Assembly: GCA_018398585.1 (NCBI GenBank)
Contig: JAGTTD010000005.1
Location: 34,226,750 to 34,290,749, forward strand
Direction: 5' to 3'
Length of the DNA: 64,000 nt
DNA from: Simmondsia chinensis
Lineage: Eukaryota; Streptophyta; Magnoliopsida; Caryophyllales; Simmondsiaceae
The notes under the pieces were generated by a model. The model was not told where the DNA came from, did not search any database, and saw nothing but the letters and a program-made list of their open reading frames with translations. Positions 1-9,876 of the stretch are shown piece by piece. The position numbers and the translations under genes were made by a program. The first letter of the stretch is position 1. Every line of letters begins with the position of its first letter.

Positions 1-1690
1 TTCACTTTGAGACAACTCAACATATAGGCGCCTATTATATTCACTCCATAGATAATAAACAACAGTTGCCAATATTATTCTTCTAATCCTACTCAACTAT
101 TTTTTATTTTTAACATGAGAACCATACCAATCAAGAGTAGCCCAACAATCACAAAAAGAAGGGATCATGAAATGCTTGGTGATTACCTCCCAAACCTTCT
201 TCGGCTACAAGAATTTGAAGAAAATATGGTCTTTTTTTTCACTATCTGCTTGACGTAAAGCACATCTACTAGGAAGGGTACAACCATGATGTTTCATCTT
301 GTCATAAGTTCCTAGGCTACCCCGAGCCAATCTCCAAGTGCAAAAGCCTTGCCTTTGGGTAACATCATTCCAAAAAAATCTGCTTCCAGTGCCAAACTTG
401 AGCTTTCTGCCTCATATAGTTATAGATTGACCCAACTGATAGGTGCCCATCTTTAACGAATTTCTCCAATATGTCTTTTGCCTGCTGTCACCCACCTATT
501 TTCTCTACCCAGTAATCCCTACTTTTCAAAATGGCTTTTCACGTGGCCAAATCATGAACTTGAGGAGAGACACTCCACACATAAGAACCCTTCATGTGGT
601 AGCCGTGGATCCGTGCAACTCATGGTGAATCCTTCTTTTTCTTTATATTCCACGACAACTTTAGAAAACAAGATCTATTCCACGCATCAAGTTGTTTTAT
701 CCTCAATCCCTCTGCTTCAATTGGAAGACAAACACTATCCCATGCTATAGGAATAAGAGCTCTGGCCTTAGTATCTTTACCCCACAAAAAGCGATTACAA
801 AGCATGGTCTGATGTATAACTGAGGCAGGGAAAAGAAGCACATTACTCCAGTACCCTATTATCCCCTCAACAACTGCTCTAATTAACTCAACTCTCCTGG
901 CGTAGGATATGGATCTACCTTGCCATCCCAATATTTAGTCTTTAATTTCCTAGACAAGCGGAGCAAATTGATTTAATTGAAGACGAGCCCCTACTATGGG
1001 AATGCCTAGACACCGCATCAGTGATGACAATTCTTTATATCCTAGGACCTACAGAACCTCTTCTTAGCTTGAACGCAACACACTCACAAAGCAATCTTGG
1101 ATTTGAGTGAGTTTGTGGCAAGACTAGAAATCAGAGCAAAGTCAAGTACTCTATGCCAGATGCACGTTACCGAGCCCTTGTCACCATGCAAGAACAATAG
1201 CAAAATCATCAGCGAAAGTCAAGTCTGCTATCCCCAACTTTTTACATTTTGAATGATAATTATAGTCCTTCACGTGACTCAAGCCCTTCAGTGATCTAAA
1301 GAGATATTCTATTCAAAGTATAAACAAATACGGGGACAAAGGATCCATCTATCAGAGCCCATGCTTCCCCTTAAAAAACCGAGCAAGTCCACCATTTGTT
1401 TGCAAAGAATAAGTTGGGGAAGTAACACATTCTTTGATCCAACCACAAATCTCAAAGGAAAGCCAAGACTGATCAGTAAATCAAAAACAAAATCCTAAGA
1501 CACTGAGTCGTATGCTTTACGAATATCAATTTTCATAAAGCACCTAGGGAAGATTACTTTCCTATTGTAATGTTTGAGGATCTCATGACCAAGCAGGATA
1601 TTTTCAAAAATCACTCTATCCCTCACAGTTTCCGAACCAGACTGGAGCCAACATAGTATCTCTGTTTCAATCCATCTGCTCAACGTCTAT
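1..1690 (-). mobile_element. L1-type LINE fragment (ORF2 region)
   Basis: This is a decayed plant L1-type non-LTR retrotransposon read on the minus strand. From high to low coordinates the domains come in the expected order: start of the reverse transcriptase fold (about 1495-1683), the metal-binding FADD motif (about 1220-1250), the RT thumb region (620-931), and a zf-RVT-like region (about 190-370) with spaced Cys and His residues. The upstream half is missing because an LTR element abuts it at about 1700, and the 3' end lies outside the window. Frames are broken several times, so it is not functional. Confidence 0.85.
620..1683 (-). pseudogene. L1 reverse transcriptase, broken
   Basis: Two open pieces on the minus strand show the RT. 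Positions 1495-1683 read into KIDIRKAYDSVS, the family motif at the first catalytic Asp (plant L1 proteins have KIDLxKAYDSV). Between them, near 1220-1250, the reading LTFADDFAIV gives the FADD catalytic pair. Positions 620-931 encode the region after the palm, with GRSISYARRVELIRAV and FLWG, typical of plant L1 RTs. Stops and frameshifts separate the pieces. The product would copy LINE RNA into the chromosome at a nick; this copy cannot do so. Confidence 0.82.
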
Positions 1691-1721
1691 TAAATTCGGG
1701 CTAGGAATAATCGGACTATTC

Positions 1722-1970
1722 TGATACAATCAATTAGATTCTATCCAAGATTTAGGGTTAGGGTTAGGATAGATTGAGAAAGAGAGTTAGGTGAGAGAAA
1801 GAATTAGAAGAAGGAGATGAGAGATTAGAATAGAGGAAGATGAGAAATGTATTTGATTCTTCCTCTATTCTAATATCTCATCTCCTTCTTCTAATTCTTT
1901 CTCTCACCTAACTCTCTTTCTCAATCTATCCTAACCCTAAATCTTGGATACAATCTAATTGATTGTATCA
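1722..1970. repeat. Large inverted repeat made of LTR U5 sequence
   Basis: Arms at 1722-1840 and 1858-1970 are near-perfect reverse complements separated by a 17-base spacer. The right arm is the U5 end of the LTR in sense; the left arm is the same sequence in antisense. The same U5 sequence occurs once, in sense, at about 3628-3743. Confidence 0.92.
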
Positions 1971-1972
1971 AT

Positions 1973-1984
1973 TGGTATCAGAGC
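1973..1984 (+). promoter_or_regulatory. Primer binding site, initiator tRNA-Met type
   Basis: TGGTATCAGAGC directly follows the LTR end (GATTGTATCA, 1961-1970). It is complementary to the 3' end of plant initiator tRNA-Met and is the common PBS of plant LTR retrotransposons. Confidence 0.88.
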
Positions 1985-2011
1985 AGGCAACGTGCTGCGT
2001 TATCGTGATCA

Positions 2012-3166
2012 ATGGCCGAGGGCACGTGTAGCGCCTCAGACATTCGACATTTGGAGGCTCGGTTAGATGACATCGAGAATCGTCTTGAAGGTCGATTGAA
2101 TGATCTTGATGAAAGATTGCGAGTAATGGTGACCGAGATGACTTCGATTAAGCAAGAACAAAGCAAAATGATGGAGATTCTGCGGAATTTGCAACGTCAT
2201 CATCGACCTAGTGATGATGCTACCCTCTTGATCAAAGTCACGGAGGTTTTTTATCCTATAACTGAAGATGTTCTTCATCAGGTATTCTCTCGTTTTGGTC
2301 ACATTGCAAAACTTGAAGTCATCTCACCATCAATTCTTGAGGTTAAAGCACGCATCGCATTTTCTTCAAGACAAAATGCGATTTCTGCATTTTTGTTCAA
2401 TGGAAGAGCTATATATGACCATTGCTGTTACATGGATATTTAATTTGTCAATCTTGAGCCTCAAGTATATAACATGACACAGCCTATTGGAGGGACACAT
2501 GATGCCTCATCTGATTGTTATAAGCACAATATAGTTAATGAAGTGAAATCAATTCATGTCAAGAGTGATTTCGGTATTAAAAGTGGCAGTAAAGCTACAA
2601 CAACACAAGCTGAAGATAAAGTTTCAACCTCTTATGTTGACATTGTCAAGCCTAAACCTACACATGAAGTTGACGCATCTCCATCTACCGCTCAATTTAA
2701 AAAAGTTGAGGCATCTCCGTTGGTTATCACGAAATCATTTGATTATTTAATTGATGGTAGAGCTCAAACCATGGACCATATTTCAAATCTTGAAGACAAT
2801 GCAATTGTTGACACACTTCTCGCATTGGCATTTGGTGAAGACATGAAGATATTTGGAGACAATAAACAGTACGGTTTGGTTGAGGTTTCTTCGCGGTCCA
2901 ATGAGATCAAGGAGTTCTTCAAGGGCAAGCTTAATTTTTCATATGCAACAGAAGAAGCTATCAACTTGGTACCATTGACGCATCGTGCCACCTATTGTGT
3001 TGAGCAAATTCCCGTGCTCGGTTTTGCTTTTGTTGTAACTGTTTTTATTTTTGATCCGGAGGGAACATATTCATCATTAGTTTGTATATCCTCCTCAAGT
3101 CATTTTAAACAAAATATCACCCTTGGGGACAAGGGTGTTCTATGGGGGAGGTATTGTTACATGTAA
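2012..3166 (+). pseudogene. RRM-containing ORF of LTR element 1 (one in-frame stop)
   Basis: One frame is open from ATG 2012 to 3166 except for a single TAA at 2441-2443. Residues 1-65 are a heptad-rich coiled coil (RHLEARLDDIENRL then RLNDLDERL), as in many gag N-termini. Residues about 68-150 look like a polypyrimidine-tract-binding-protein type RRM: DATLLIKVTEVFYPIT, VLHQVFSRFG, then GRAIYDHCCYMDI followed by the stop. The family has Gln where the stop lies, so one C-to-T change (CAA to TAA) explains it. The downstream 230 residues are Ser/Thr/Lys-rich and I do not recognise them. The frame runs into the LTR. Role is unknown; RNA binding of the element transcript is an inference. Confidence 0.7.
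3138..3151 (+). other. Polypurine tract of element 1
   Basis: TATGGGGGAGG lies immediately before the LTR start TGTTAC at 3155, the expected place for plus-strand priming. Confidence 0.7.
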
Positions 3167-3447
3167 TTGTAGATAATTTAAGTAGTTAGTTTGTTAGTAG
3201 GGATAAAGAATCAGTAGTTGAGTTGGTTGAGTTGGTTAGGGACATTCTTATGATGAGTTACAAAGTAACTCTTTAAATACATATGTAGATGGAGTCATTC
3301 AATAACAAGAATCAAATCAATCTTCTCAATCTTATTCTCCTTCTCTTCTATACTTTCTCTTCCTAAATTCATCTAATTCTTTCTCATCTCATACTCTAAC
3401 TCACAACCCTAACCCTAATCTAGGTTACACCCTAAATTGGTGTAACA
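3155..3447 (+). repeat. LTR, variant A
   Basis: Begins TGTTACATG and ends GGTGTAACA, giving TG...CA ends. The U3 is nearly the same as variant B next to it, but the U5 differs. Contains plant telomere-like AACCCTAACCCTAA units. Confidence 0.75.
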
Positions 3448-3456
3448 TTTAGGTAT

Positions 3457-3743
3457 TGTTACATGTAATTGTAGATCATTTAGGTAGTTAGTTTGTTAGT
3501 AGGGATAAAGAATTAGTAGTTGATTGAGTTGGTTAGGGACATTTTTGTGATGAGTTACAAAGTAACTCTTTAAATATATATGTAGATGGAGTCATTCAAT
3601 AATAAGAATCAAATATATTTCTCATCTTCCTCTATTCTAATCTCTCATCTCCTTCTTCTAATTCTTTCTCTCATATAACTCTCTTTCTTAATCTAACATA
3701 ACCCTAACCCTAAATCTTGGATACAATCTAATTGATTGTATCA
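3457..3743 (+). repeat. LTR, variant B
   Basis: Begins TGTTACATG nine bases after variant A and ends GATTGTATCA, the same U5 end as at 1970. Thus the downstream LTR matching the 5' LTR is this one, and variant A is an additional LTR in tandem. Confidence 0.75.
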
Positions 3744-3890
3744 TATTCTTGCCACCTTCGCCTCTTCTCACCATCACACGGCCAAGATCCCTAGTCGGAC
3801 CACCAAAACGCTGACGAGGGGGCACCCTCATTCCCGTACCATGACTGCGAAACCCTAATCACCTACCAGGAGAGAAACCCTTCACTTGCC

Positions 3891-3928
<38 letters not shown>

Positions 3929-4202
3929 GCAGTTATTGCAAATATTCCCCTTCCCTAAACCTTGCAATCTTACGGGTTCATTATTTAACTTTCCTTTTTT
4001 ATTACTAATTAAGTCATAATTAGAATCTTATTAATGTGATGAAGTCACCATTAACCATAATTACTAAGCAACTAAAAATGAAAATTTAAGTTTGAAATAA
4101 TAAGATTATATATATATAAATACAACATATTAAATCTTTTTTAAAATGTAAACACACTTCTTGAATCATATGGGGGTTATACTATTAAATATTATGTAGT
4201 TT
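3744..4202. other. Unassigned spacer with (TA)n
   Basis: A short GC-richer stretch (3744-3890) with no supported gene, then a pure TA microsatellite at 3893-3923, then AT-rich DNA. I see no promoter or RNA gene. Confidence 0.5.
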
Positions 4203-4211
4203 AAAATTTAA

Positions 4212-4742
4212 GGTTTCTTTCCAAAAATTACCTAAAAAGGTTGTCAATTTTCATTTAACCAACCATAATTTCTAATTTTTCAAAAAATTGCCCCCAAAAG
4301 TTTAAAAGTTTTTAACCAACCACATTAAATCACCTTGTTAATTGTTCGTTACCACCTAGTGACTTTTATATAGATCTTATAGTATTCATTAAGCATAACT
4401 TAAAAATCTAAGGTGGTAAAATATTTTCCACTCTCCTCTCCCAAAAGGTTCAAATCTCACCTCTTTTAAACCCCTTGAAGATTAAATCTAGTTGGGGGAG
4501 GGGGCATAAGAATGCATTGTTAGGTTGACTAGTTTCAATTCATGTTTTATGTGTACACAAAAAAATATAAAAAAGCTAAAATCCCCATGCAAGTCAAGTA
4601 ATATATAACAAATATTTAGCATAATTTAAGGTGATTAATTGAAAAGTTTTAGACTTTTGGAGATAGTCTTTTGAAAAATTAAAAAGTTGCAATGATTAAG
4701 TGTAAAATGATAAATTTTCAAAGCAATTGTTATAAGAAAATC
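4212..4742. mobile_element. Palindromic MITE, Mutator-like size of duplication
   Basis: The outer about 130 bases at each end are imperfect inverted repeats (both arms carry the CTAATTTTTCAAAA / AAAAGTTTAAAAG pattern on opposite strands). Flanks AAAATTTAA (4203-4211) and AAAGTTTTA (4743-4751) match at 7 of 9 bases, compatible with a 9-bp target duplication. Confidence 0.6.
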
Positions 4743-4779
4743 AAAGTTTTATTGTTCAGGTACCTTTTGTCAAAATTGT

Positions 4780-5262
4780 TGGGAAAAATCACACACTCAA
4801 GCCCAACAAAAACAAAAAATAACAAAAATCAAAACCCCATATTCATGTGAAAATCCTCCCTCAACTGGAGGAAAAAACCACTGGACTCAAATGGGTGCTT
4901 CATCCACTATGAAATTTAGGAAATTACAATCTCTAATCATAACTCTCCAAACAACCGTATATTACATTCATCATCAATTATCAAAATCAATGTGACTATT
5001 GCACGGTAAGTCACCAACTCTCTAAAAGTATAACTGCTGTACGGCGAATCACCAACCCTCCTTAATGTAGCTTATGCACGGTGAGCTAGCAACCCTCCCA
5101 AACATATAATAGCCAACAACACTCTCGCCAATACCTCTCAATCAAAATACATCTCAAACATCAATATCTCACTCTCCCTACCCTTTACAATTCACTTAAA
5201 CCCCTCATATTTTTCTTCACTTTTTCCTCCACACACTAACCTTCAACCTTCACCTCTTTTTT
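4780..5262 (-). repeat. LTR-like fragment, inverted relative to 46480-46990
   Basis: On the minus strand this carries repeated units about a gene-poor motif (GGTTGGTGACTT-like, three times at 4990-5100) followed by a GTGGTTTTTTCC element. The same arrangement occurs on the plus strand at about 46560-46880. The pattern looks like R-U5 of a Copia-type LTR; no coding part is attached. Confidence 0.5.
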
Positions 5263-6292
5263 ATAATCAAGGTATCGAATCTTAATCATAATTAGACTAG
5301 ATAACTTAATATCATTCAAATCTTACCGTAAAAAATTCACAATCAAATCTAAATCATATCAAACTAATATAATTTTGAGATAAATCATATCCTAACAAAA
5401 ATTTGATAGATTTTTATTAAATTTTGTTATTGTGAAATATAATTGTAATAATATGTAGGTATTCTCTATCACAATGTTATGATTAAATTGATATATATAA
5501 TGCAAATTATGCAAGGATTTTATTAAAATAATTAAAATTAAATGACCACATTAATGTAGTGGATAAGTACATACACACACAAAATGAGGGTATCTTTTAA
5601 TACTATAAAATCATAATGCTAAAATAAAAATTATTATGCTAAAAGTCCATATATGTTATCTGACTATGGTAATTTAGTCTTTTTACTTTTATTGTTGTCA
5701 ATTTATTCCTTGTATAACATATATTGTGACAATTTGATCCTACAGAGGAATCAAAGTTAAGACAATAACGTAACTTTTAGAGACTAGTTGTGTCAGACAT
5801 AAGTGATTGAATACAAATCCACTTATGGACCTGATGTATCTTATTTTTATATGTTTTATGCCCCACTTTCATGACATATTTGGCTATTATATGTTTATTT
5901 TATTGCAATTTATATATATTTGGGCTTGGAGTATATTGGAGCAAAGACAATTTGAAACCTACTTTGAGAAACCCAACCGCGTATGGAAAAAAGGGATCCA
6001 TCGGGTCATGATTCGGCAATCCAAATCAGTGTTGTAAGGCCTCGGGAAGAGACTGACCAATCAGCAAGCAAAGCCGACCAATCGGCAGTCAACATAATGT
6101 TTTTGTTGACCGCCAATCTACCCGCTGCCAACAATTGATCGACCCTCACCTAGGGCACGCCGCGGGTATAAAAAGGATAAGGAAGATCAATTTTTTGGAC
6201 TTTTGCATTTTTTTTCCCTTCTCTTTTCTTCCTTCCCTGAGCCCCCAAGAGAAATTCAGATTTTCTCGAAGGCTCGAAGGCCAAAGTGCCAG
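5263..6292. other. AT-rich spacer and LTR-like upstream fragment
   Basis: 5263-6030 is AT-rich with no supported gene. From about 6040 GC content rises and a TATA-like GGGTATAAAAAGG (6164-6176) is present. The sequence resumes after the chromovirus at 11723, so 6040-6292 plus 11723-11920 may be one older element (perhaps an Athila-like LTR) split by the later insertion. That assignment is an inference. Confidence 0.4.
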
Positions 6293-6680
6293 TGTTACAG
6301 TAGCGGCAGCAGGGAAGGAGAATCAGCGCAGGGGATTTGTAAGCGGCTTTGGTGGGAAGAGCCGTTGGGGGTATTTTGGTGGTAACGGATTTTTAAATTG
6401 GCGAGGCACGTGCTTGGCACGTGATCAGTAGCTGGATGAAGTTAGTTATAGATATTTGTGGATATTATCTAGTAATTTGCATTTTTATTTAATTACTTGC
6501 AATTTTCCTTTCATTAGTGAGAGTATATAAATAGAAAAGTGTAATAAGCTAGGGTTATGATGATCAATGAAATGCTTATCTTCCTTTTCTCCCTTAACGC
6601 TCTAAATTCTTTCTCTCCCTTCAAGCTCTAGATTTGTGATTGATTGTGAATTTATTAACCAAGATTTAGCTTGGTTAACA
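6293..6680 (+). repeat. 5' LTR of chromovirus
   Basis: Starts TGTTACAG, ends GGTTAACA. Closely similar to the 3' LTR, which carries about 20 extra bases near its start (about 11343-11370). Confidence 0.92.
6524..6533 (+). promoter_or_regulatory. TATA box of the LTR promoter
   Basis: TATATAAATA inside the 5' LTR; the same motif is kept in the 3' LTR at about 11568. Likely positions transcription start of the element. Confidence 0.5.
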
Positions 6681-6694
6681 CAGGCATTAGAGCA
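6681..6694 (+). promoter_or_regulatory. Degenerate tRNA-Met primer binding site
   Basis: CAGGCATTAGAGC directly after the 5' LTR matches the usual TGGTATCAGAGC at most positions, consistent with a decayed PBS. Confidence 0.6.
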
Positions 6695-6730
6695 TGGATT
6701 CTCTTGACTGTGGGTAAGAACCCAATTCAC

Positions 6731-7938
6731 ATGGCTGAGAGCACAAGATCGATGGCTGAGATGAGGCGGATTGAAGAATCCATGGATGCTCATTTTAGAA
6801 CTAATGTGGAGGCATAAGAAGCTTTGGTTGCTCAGGTCTGGGCCAATTCTGAGTCTCAGAATCGTTCTCAAGGAGAGTTGAAGGCTGTGCTGGGTGAGAT
6901 CAGGGACTTGCTTACTGGAATGTCTCTCCGACAAGATCGATCCACTAGTAGGGGAGGGAGGCAGATGGAGGGTCTAGTTCAGCTGCCAACAATGCTCTAG
7001 AAGGAGCTCATATTCCAGCAGCCCTGTTGAATTCGGTTCCTGCAGTTCCTATGGGTAACGCCCTTTATTTTGCTCGTTTAAGTAAGGTGGAATTTTCACT
7101 TTTCCATGGTGAAGATGTGAATGAGTGGATGTTGACTTGTGAGAAATTCTTTATGGTGGACCAAACTTCTGAATTAGAGAAGGTTAGGTTAGCCTCTATT
7201 CATATGCGAGGGCTTGCCCTCCAATGGCACCAAAAATACATGAGAACTAGGGGTAACTTACCTTTGCCTAACTAGAATGAATATGCTAATGCTCTTAAGG
7301 TGAGTTTTGGTGATGCATTTGAAGATCCAGTATTAGAACTCATAAGTTTGAGGCAAGAGGGGTTAGTTAGGGAATATCTGGCAAAATTTGATGCTGTAGT
7401 TGTGAGATCTGACCTCAGTGAGGCCCAACTCATTAGCTGTTTCTTAACTGGGCTAAGGGAGGACATAGCCTTAGAAATAAGAGCAACTCAACCAACAACT
7501 CTTCATCATGCTGTTTGCCTAGCAAAATTGGCTGAAGGTAAGTTTGAAGCCTTGGCCAAACAGCTTAGATATTCAAAAGTTCCTCTACTTCCCACGCCAA
7601 ACATGTAAAAATCAACTGTAAACCCCTATAGGTCAAGCACAGCTTGACCTACTTATCAAGTGCCAAATAGCCCAGCTCCTCTAAGACCTCAAAGAACCAT
7701 CACCCGAGCTAAAATGCAAGAAAAAAGAGCGAAGGGCTTGTGTTATTTCTGTGACGAAAAATTTGTGGTGGGTCATAAATGCAAGAACAAAGGGCCTCAA
7801 CTCTTTGTTATTGAGATTGATGAGGAAGATAAGGAGAAGAAGCAGCAACGGAATAGAGTTGTAGTGGAAGAGGAGGAAAGGGAGGATCAAATAGCCCACA
7901 TCTCCTTACGTGCCTTGTCTGGAACCTTAACCTTCTAG
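6731..7938 (+). pseudogene. Chromovirus gag with zinc knuckle
   Basis: From ATG 6731 the frame encodes a gag N-terminus, broken and resumed at 7027. The retrotransposon gag core spans 7080-7560 (FHGEDVNEWMLTCEKFF, then LVREYLAKFDAVV and FLTGLREDI). A CX2CX4HX4C-like knuckle follows at about 7738-7785 (CYFCDEKFVVGHKCKNK). In-frame stops at 7273 (TAG), 7606 (TAA) and 7936 (TAG). Family role: capsid protein packaging element RNA in cytoplasmic particles. Confidence 0.85.
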
Positions 7939-7941
7939 ACC

Positions 7942-9876
7942 TTGAGAGTCAATGGGGCAATTAAAAACAAACCCATACACATTTTGATTGATTCAGGGTC
8001 TACACATAACTTTATAGAATTGTCCATGGCATGCAAGCTACAATGTCAGCTGACATCAGTTCCTTATGTTGCAATAACTGTGGCTAATGGGAGTAGTTTG
8101 CGCTGTAACTCCCAGTGTCAGGGCCTCACTTGGAAAACGCAAGGGGCTACTTACTTTTCGAACTTTCTACTCATTCCCTTAGGGGGATGTGATGTGGTGT
8201 TAGGGATTGAGTGGCTCTCCACCTTTGGAGAGATCAGATGCAACTTCAAAGACCTCATGATGTCCTTCACACATAAAGGAATTGTAAGAGAATTGCGTGG
8301 GGAAAGCTCAGTGAAGTGCTAGAAAGTAGGGTTAAGGGCCTTATCTAAGGCATTGGCTACATCCCCAATCATTGCCATACTGCAAGCATTACCTGATGAA
8401 GCTTATGACTAGGGGGTAAGGTTGCAGCTGATGAGCTTCAACTCTCAATCTCAGCAGGATTAGCCACAGCCCTCAGAAATTTCATCCCTTCTTACTCACT
8501 ATGAGTTCCTTTTTGAGGAACCACAGTAGCTGCCTCCTAACAGAGGACCATCTGATCATAAAATCACATTGAAGGAGGGAACTCAAACTATCAACAAGAG
8601 ACCTTACCGCTACCCATCCCAGCAAAAGGATGTCATGGAAGAAATGGTACATCAGTTGCTGCAGAAGGGGTACATACAACACTTCTTTAGTCCATTTGCT
8701 TCAGCTATAGTGATGGTTAGAAAGAAAGATGGGGGATGGAGAATGTGCATCGACTATCGAGATCTGAACAATGCAATAGTGAAGGACAAATTTCCTATAC
8801 CATTGGTAGAAGAATTGTTTGATGAGCTAGGTAATGCAAAACTCTTCTCCATGCTTGACCTTAGATCTGGGTATTATCAGATCAGAATGCAAGAGGAGGA
8901 TGTTCAAAAGACTGCATTCAAGACTCATTTTGGGCACTTTGAGTTCTTAGCGATGCCCTTTGGGCTTACTAACACTCCTTCAACATTCCAAGCCCTTATG
9001 AACTCTATTTTTGCTCCTTACCTTAGGAAATTTGTGCTTGTCTTTTTTGATGATATATTGGTGTATAGTGATCACCTCAAAGATCACTTATTGCATTTGG
9101 AGACAGTTTTTAATGTATTAAGGCAACATCAACTGTTTGTAAAGCAGAGTAAGTGTGCATTTGCAGCCACGAGGATTGAATACTTGGGGCACATCATCTT
9201 TGAAGGGAAGGTAGCTACTAACCCTCAAAAGGTTGCAGCTGTAAGGGATTGGCCAAAGCCTAAAAATTTAGAGCAATTGAGAGGTTTCTTAGGGCTTGCT
9301 GGCTACTACAAAAGATTTATACAATGATATGGAGTGTTGGCAGAGCCTCTAACTGAGCTAACCGGTAGGGATAACTTGGAGTGGAATGAAAAGGCTCAAC
9401 AAGCTTTCAATGTGTTAAAGGAAGCAGTGATATCTGCTCCAGTCCCAGCCTTACCCGATTTTTCCTTGCCTTTTGAAGTGGAGTCAGATGCAAGCAGCAG
9501 TAGCATAGCAGCTGTCCTGGCCCAAGAGGGCCATCCCATAGCATTTCTCAGCAAAAGTTTAAGCCCAAGATAGCAGACATTGTCAATTTATGAAAGAAAG
9601 CTTCTAGCTCTAGTTGCAGTTGTTCAAAAGTGGCATTAGTACCTCATGAATAACACCTTCGTTGTGAAGACAAATCTTAAAAGCTTGAAGTTCCTGCTAG
9701 AACAAAAAGTTCACATGCACTTCCAACGATTGTGGCTGGCTAAACTGATGGGGTTTAGTTATGTCATAGAATATAACAAAGGCAAGGACAACATAGCTGC
9801 TGATGCCCTAGAATCACAAGTCAACAAGTCACTTGCCAACTTCTTTCATCAGCGGACAGTGACCTGTATGCTATGA
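7942..9876 (+). pseudogene. Chromovirus protease, reverse transcriptase and RNase H
   Basis: Same frame as gag. The aspartic protease shows ILIDSGSTHNFIE (active-site DSG, about 7981-8020). RT spans 8569-9327 with IDYRDLN and the catalytic FFDDILVYS (about 9035-9065). RNase H follows at 9334-9876 with FEVESDASSSSIAAVLAQ. Stops lie at 8320 (TAG), 9325 (TGA), 9571 (TAG) and others between 8410 and 8530. These stops fit Gln, Trp or Arg codons of relatives changed by one transition. The frame shifts near 9870. Confidence 0.9.

Larger units (their letters stand above)
1722..3743 (+). mobile_element. Non-autonomous LTR element 1 carrying an RRM ORF
   Basis: A compact LTR retrotransposon-like unit. 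It has a U5-like 5' LTR end (to 1970), a tRNA-Met PBS (1973-1984), a single coding region (2012-3166), a purine-rich PPT (about 3140-3151) and LTR sequence downstream (3155-3447 and 3457-3743). No protease, RT, RNase H or integrase lies between PBS and PPT, so it would need enzymes in trans. The stretch just before the PPT, CTTGGGGACAAGGG, resembles the end of the chromovirus at 11281-11291, suggesting a Ty3/gypsy-type relative. The 5' LTR has lost U3, which is replaced by an inverted U5 copy. It sits against the L1 LINE at 1-1690. Confidence 0.75.

Noticed and set aside
2012..2443. Exon of a host PTB gene
   Set aside because: The frame starts right after a PBS and ends at a PPT and LTR; no splice sites or other PTB exons were seen.
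3400..3420. Interstitial telomere repeat
   Set aside because: Only two CCCTAA-like units in an LTR; too short.
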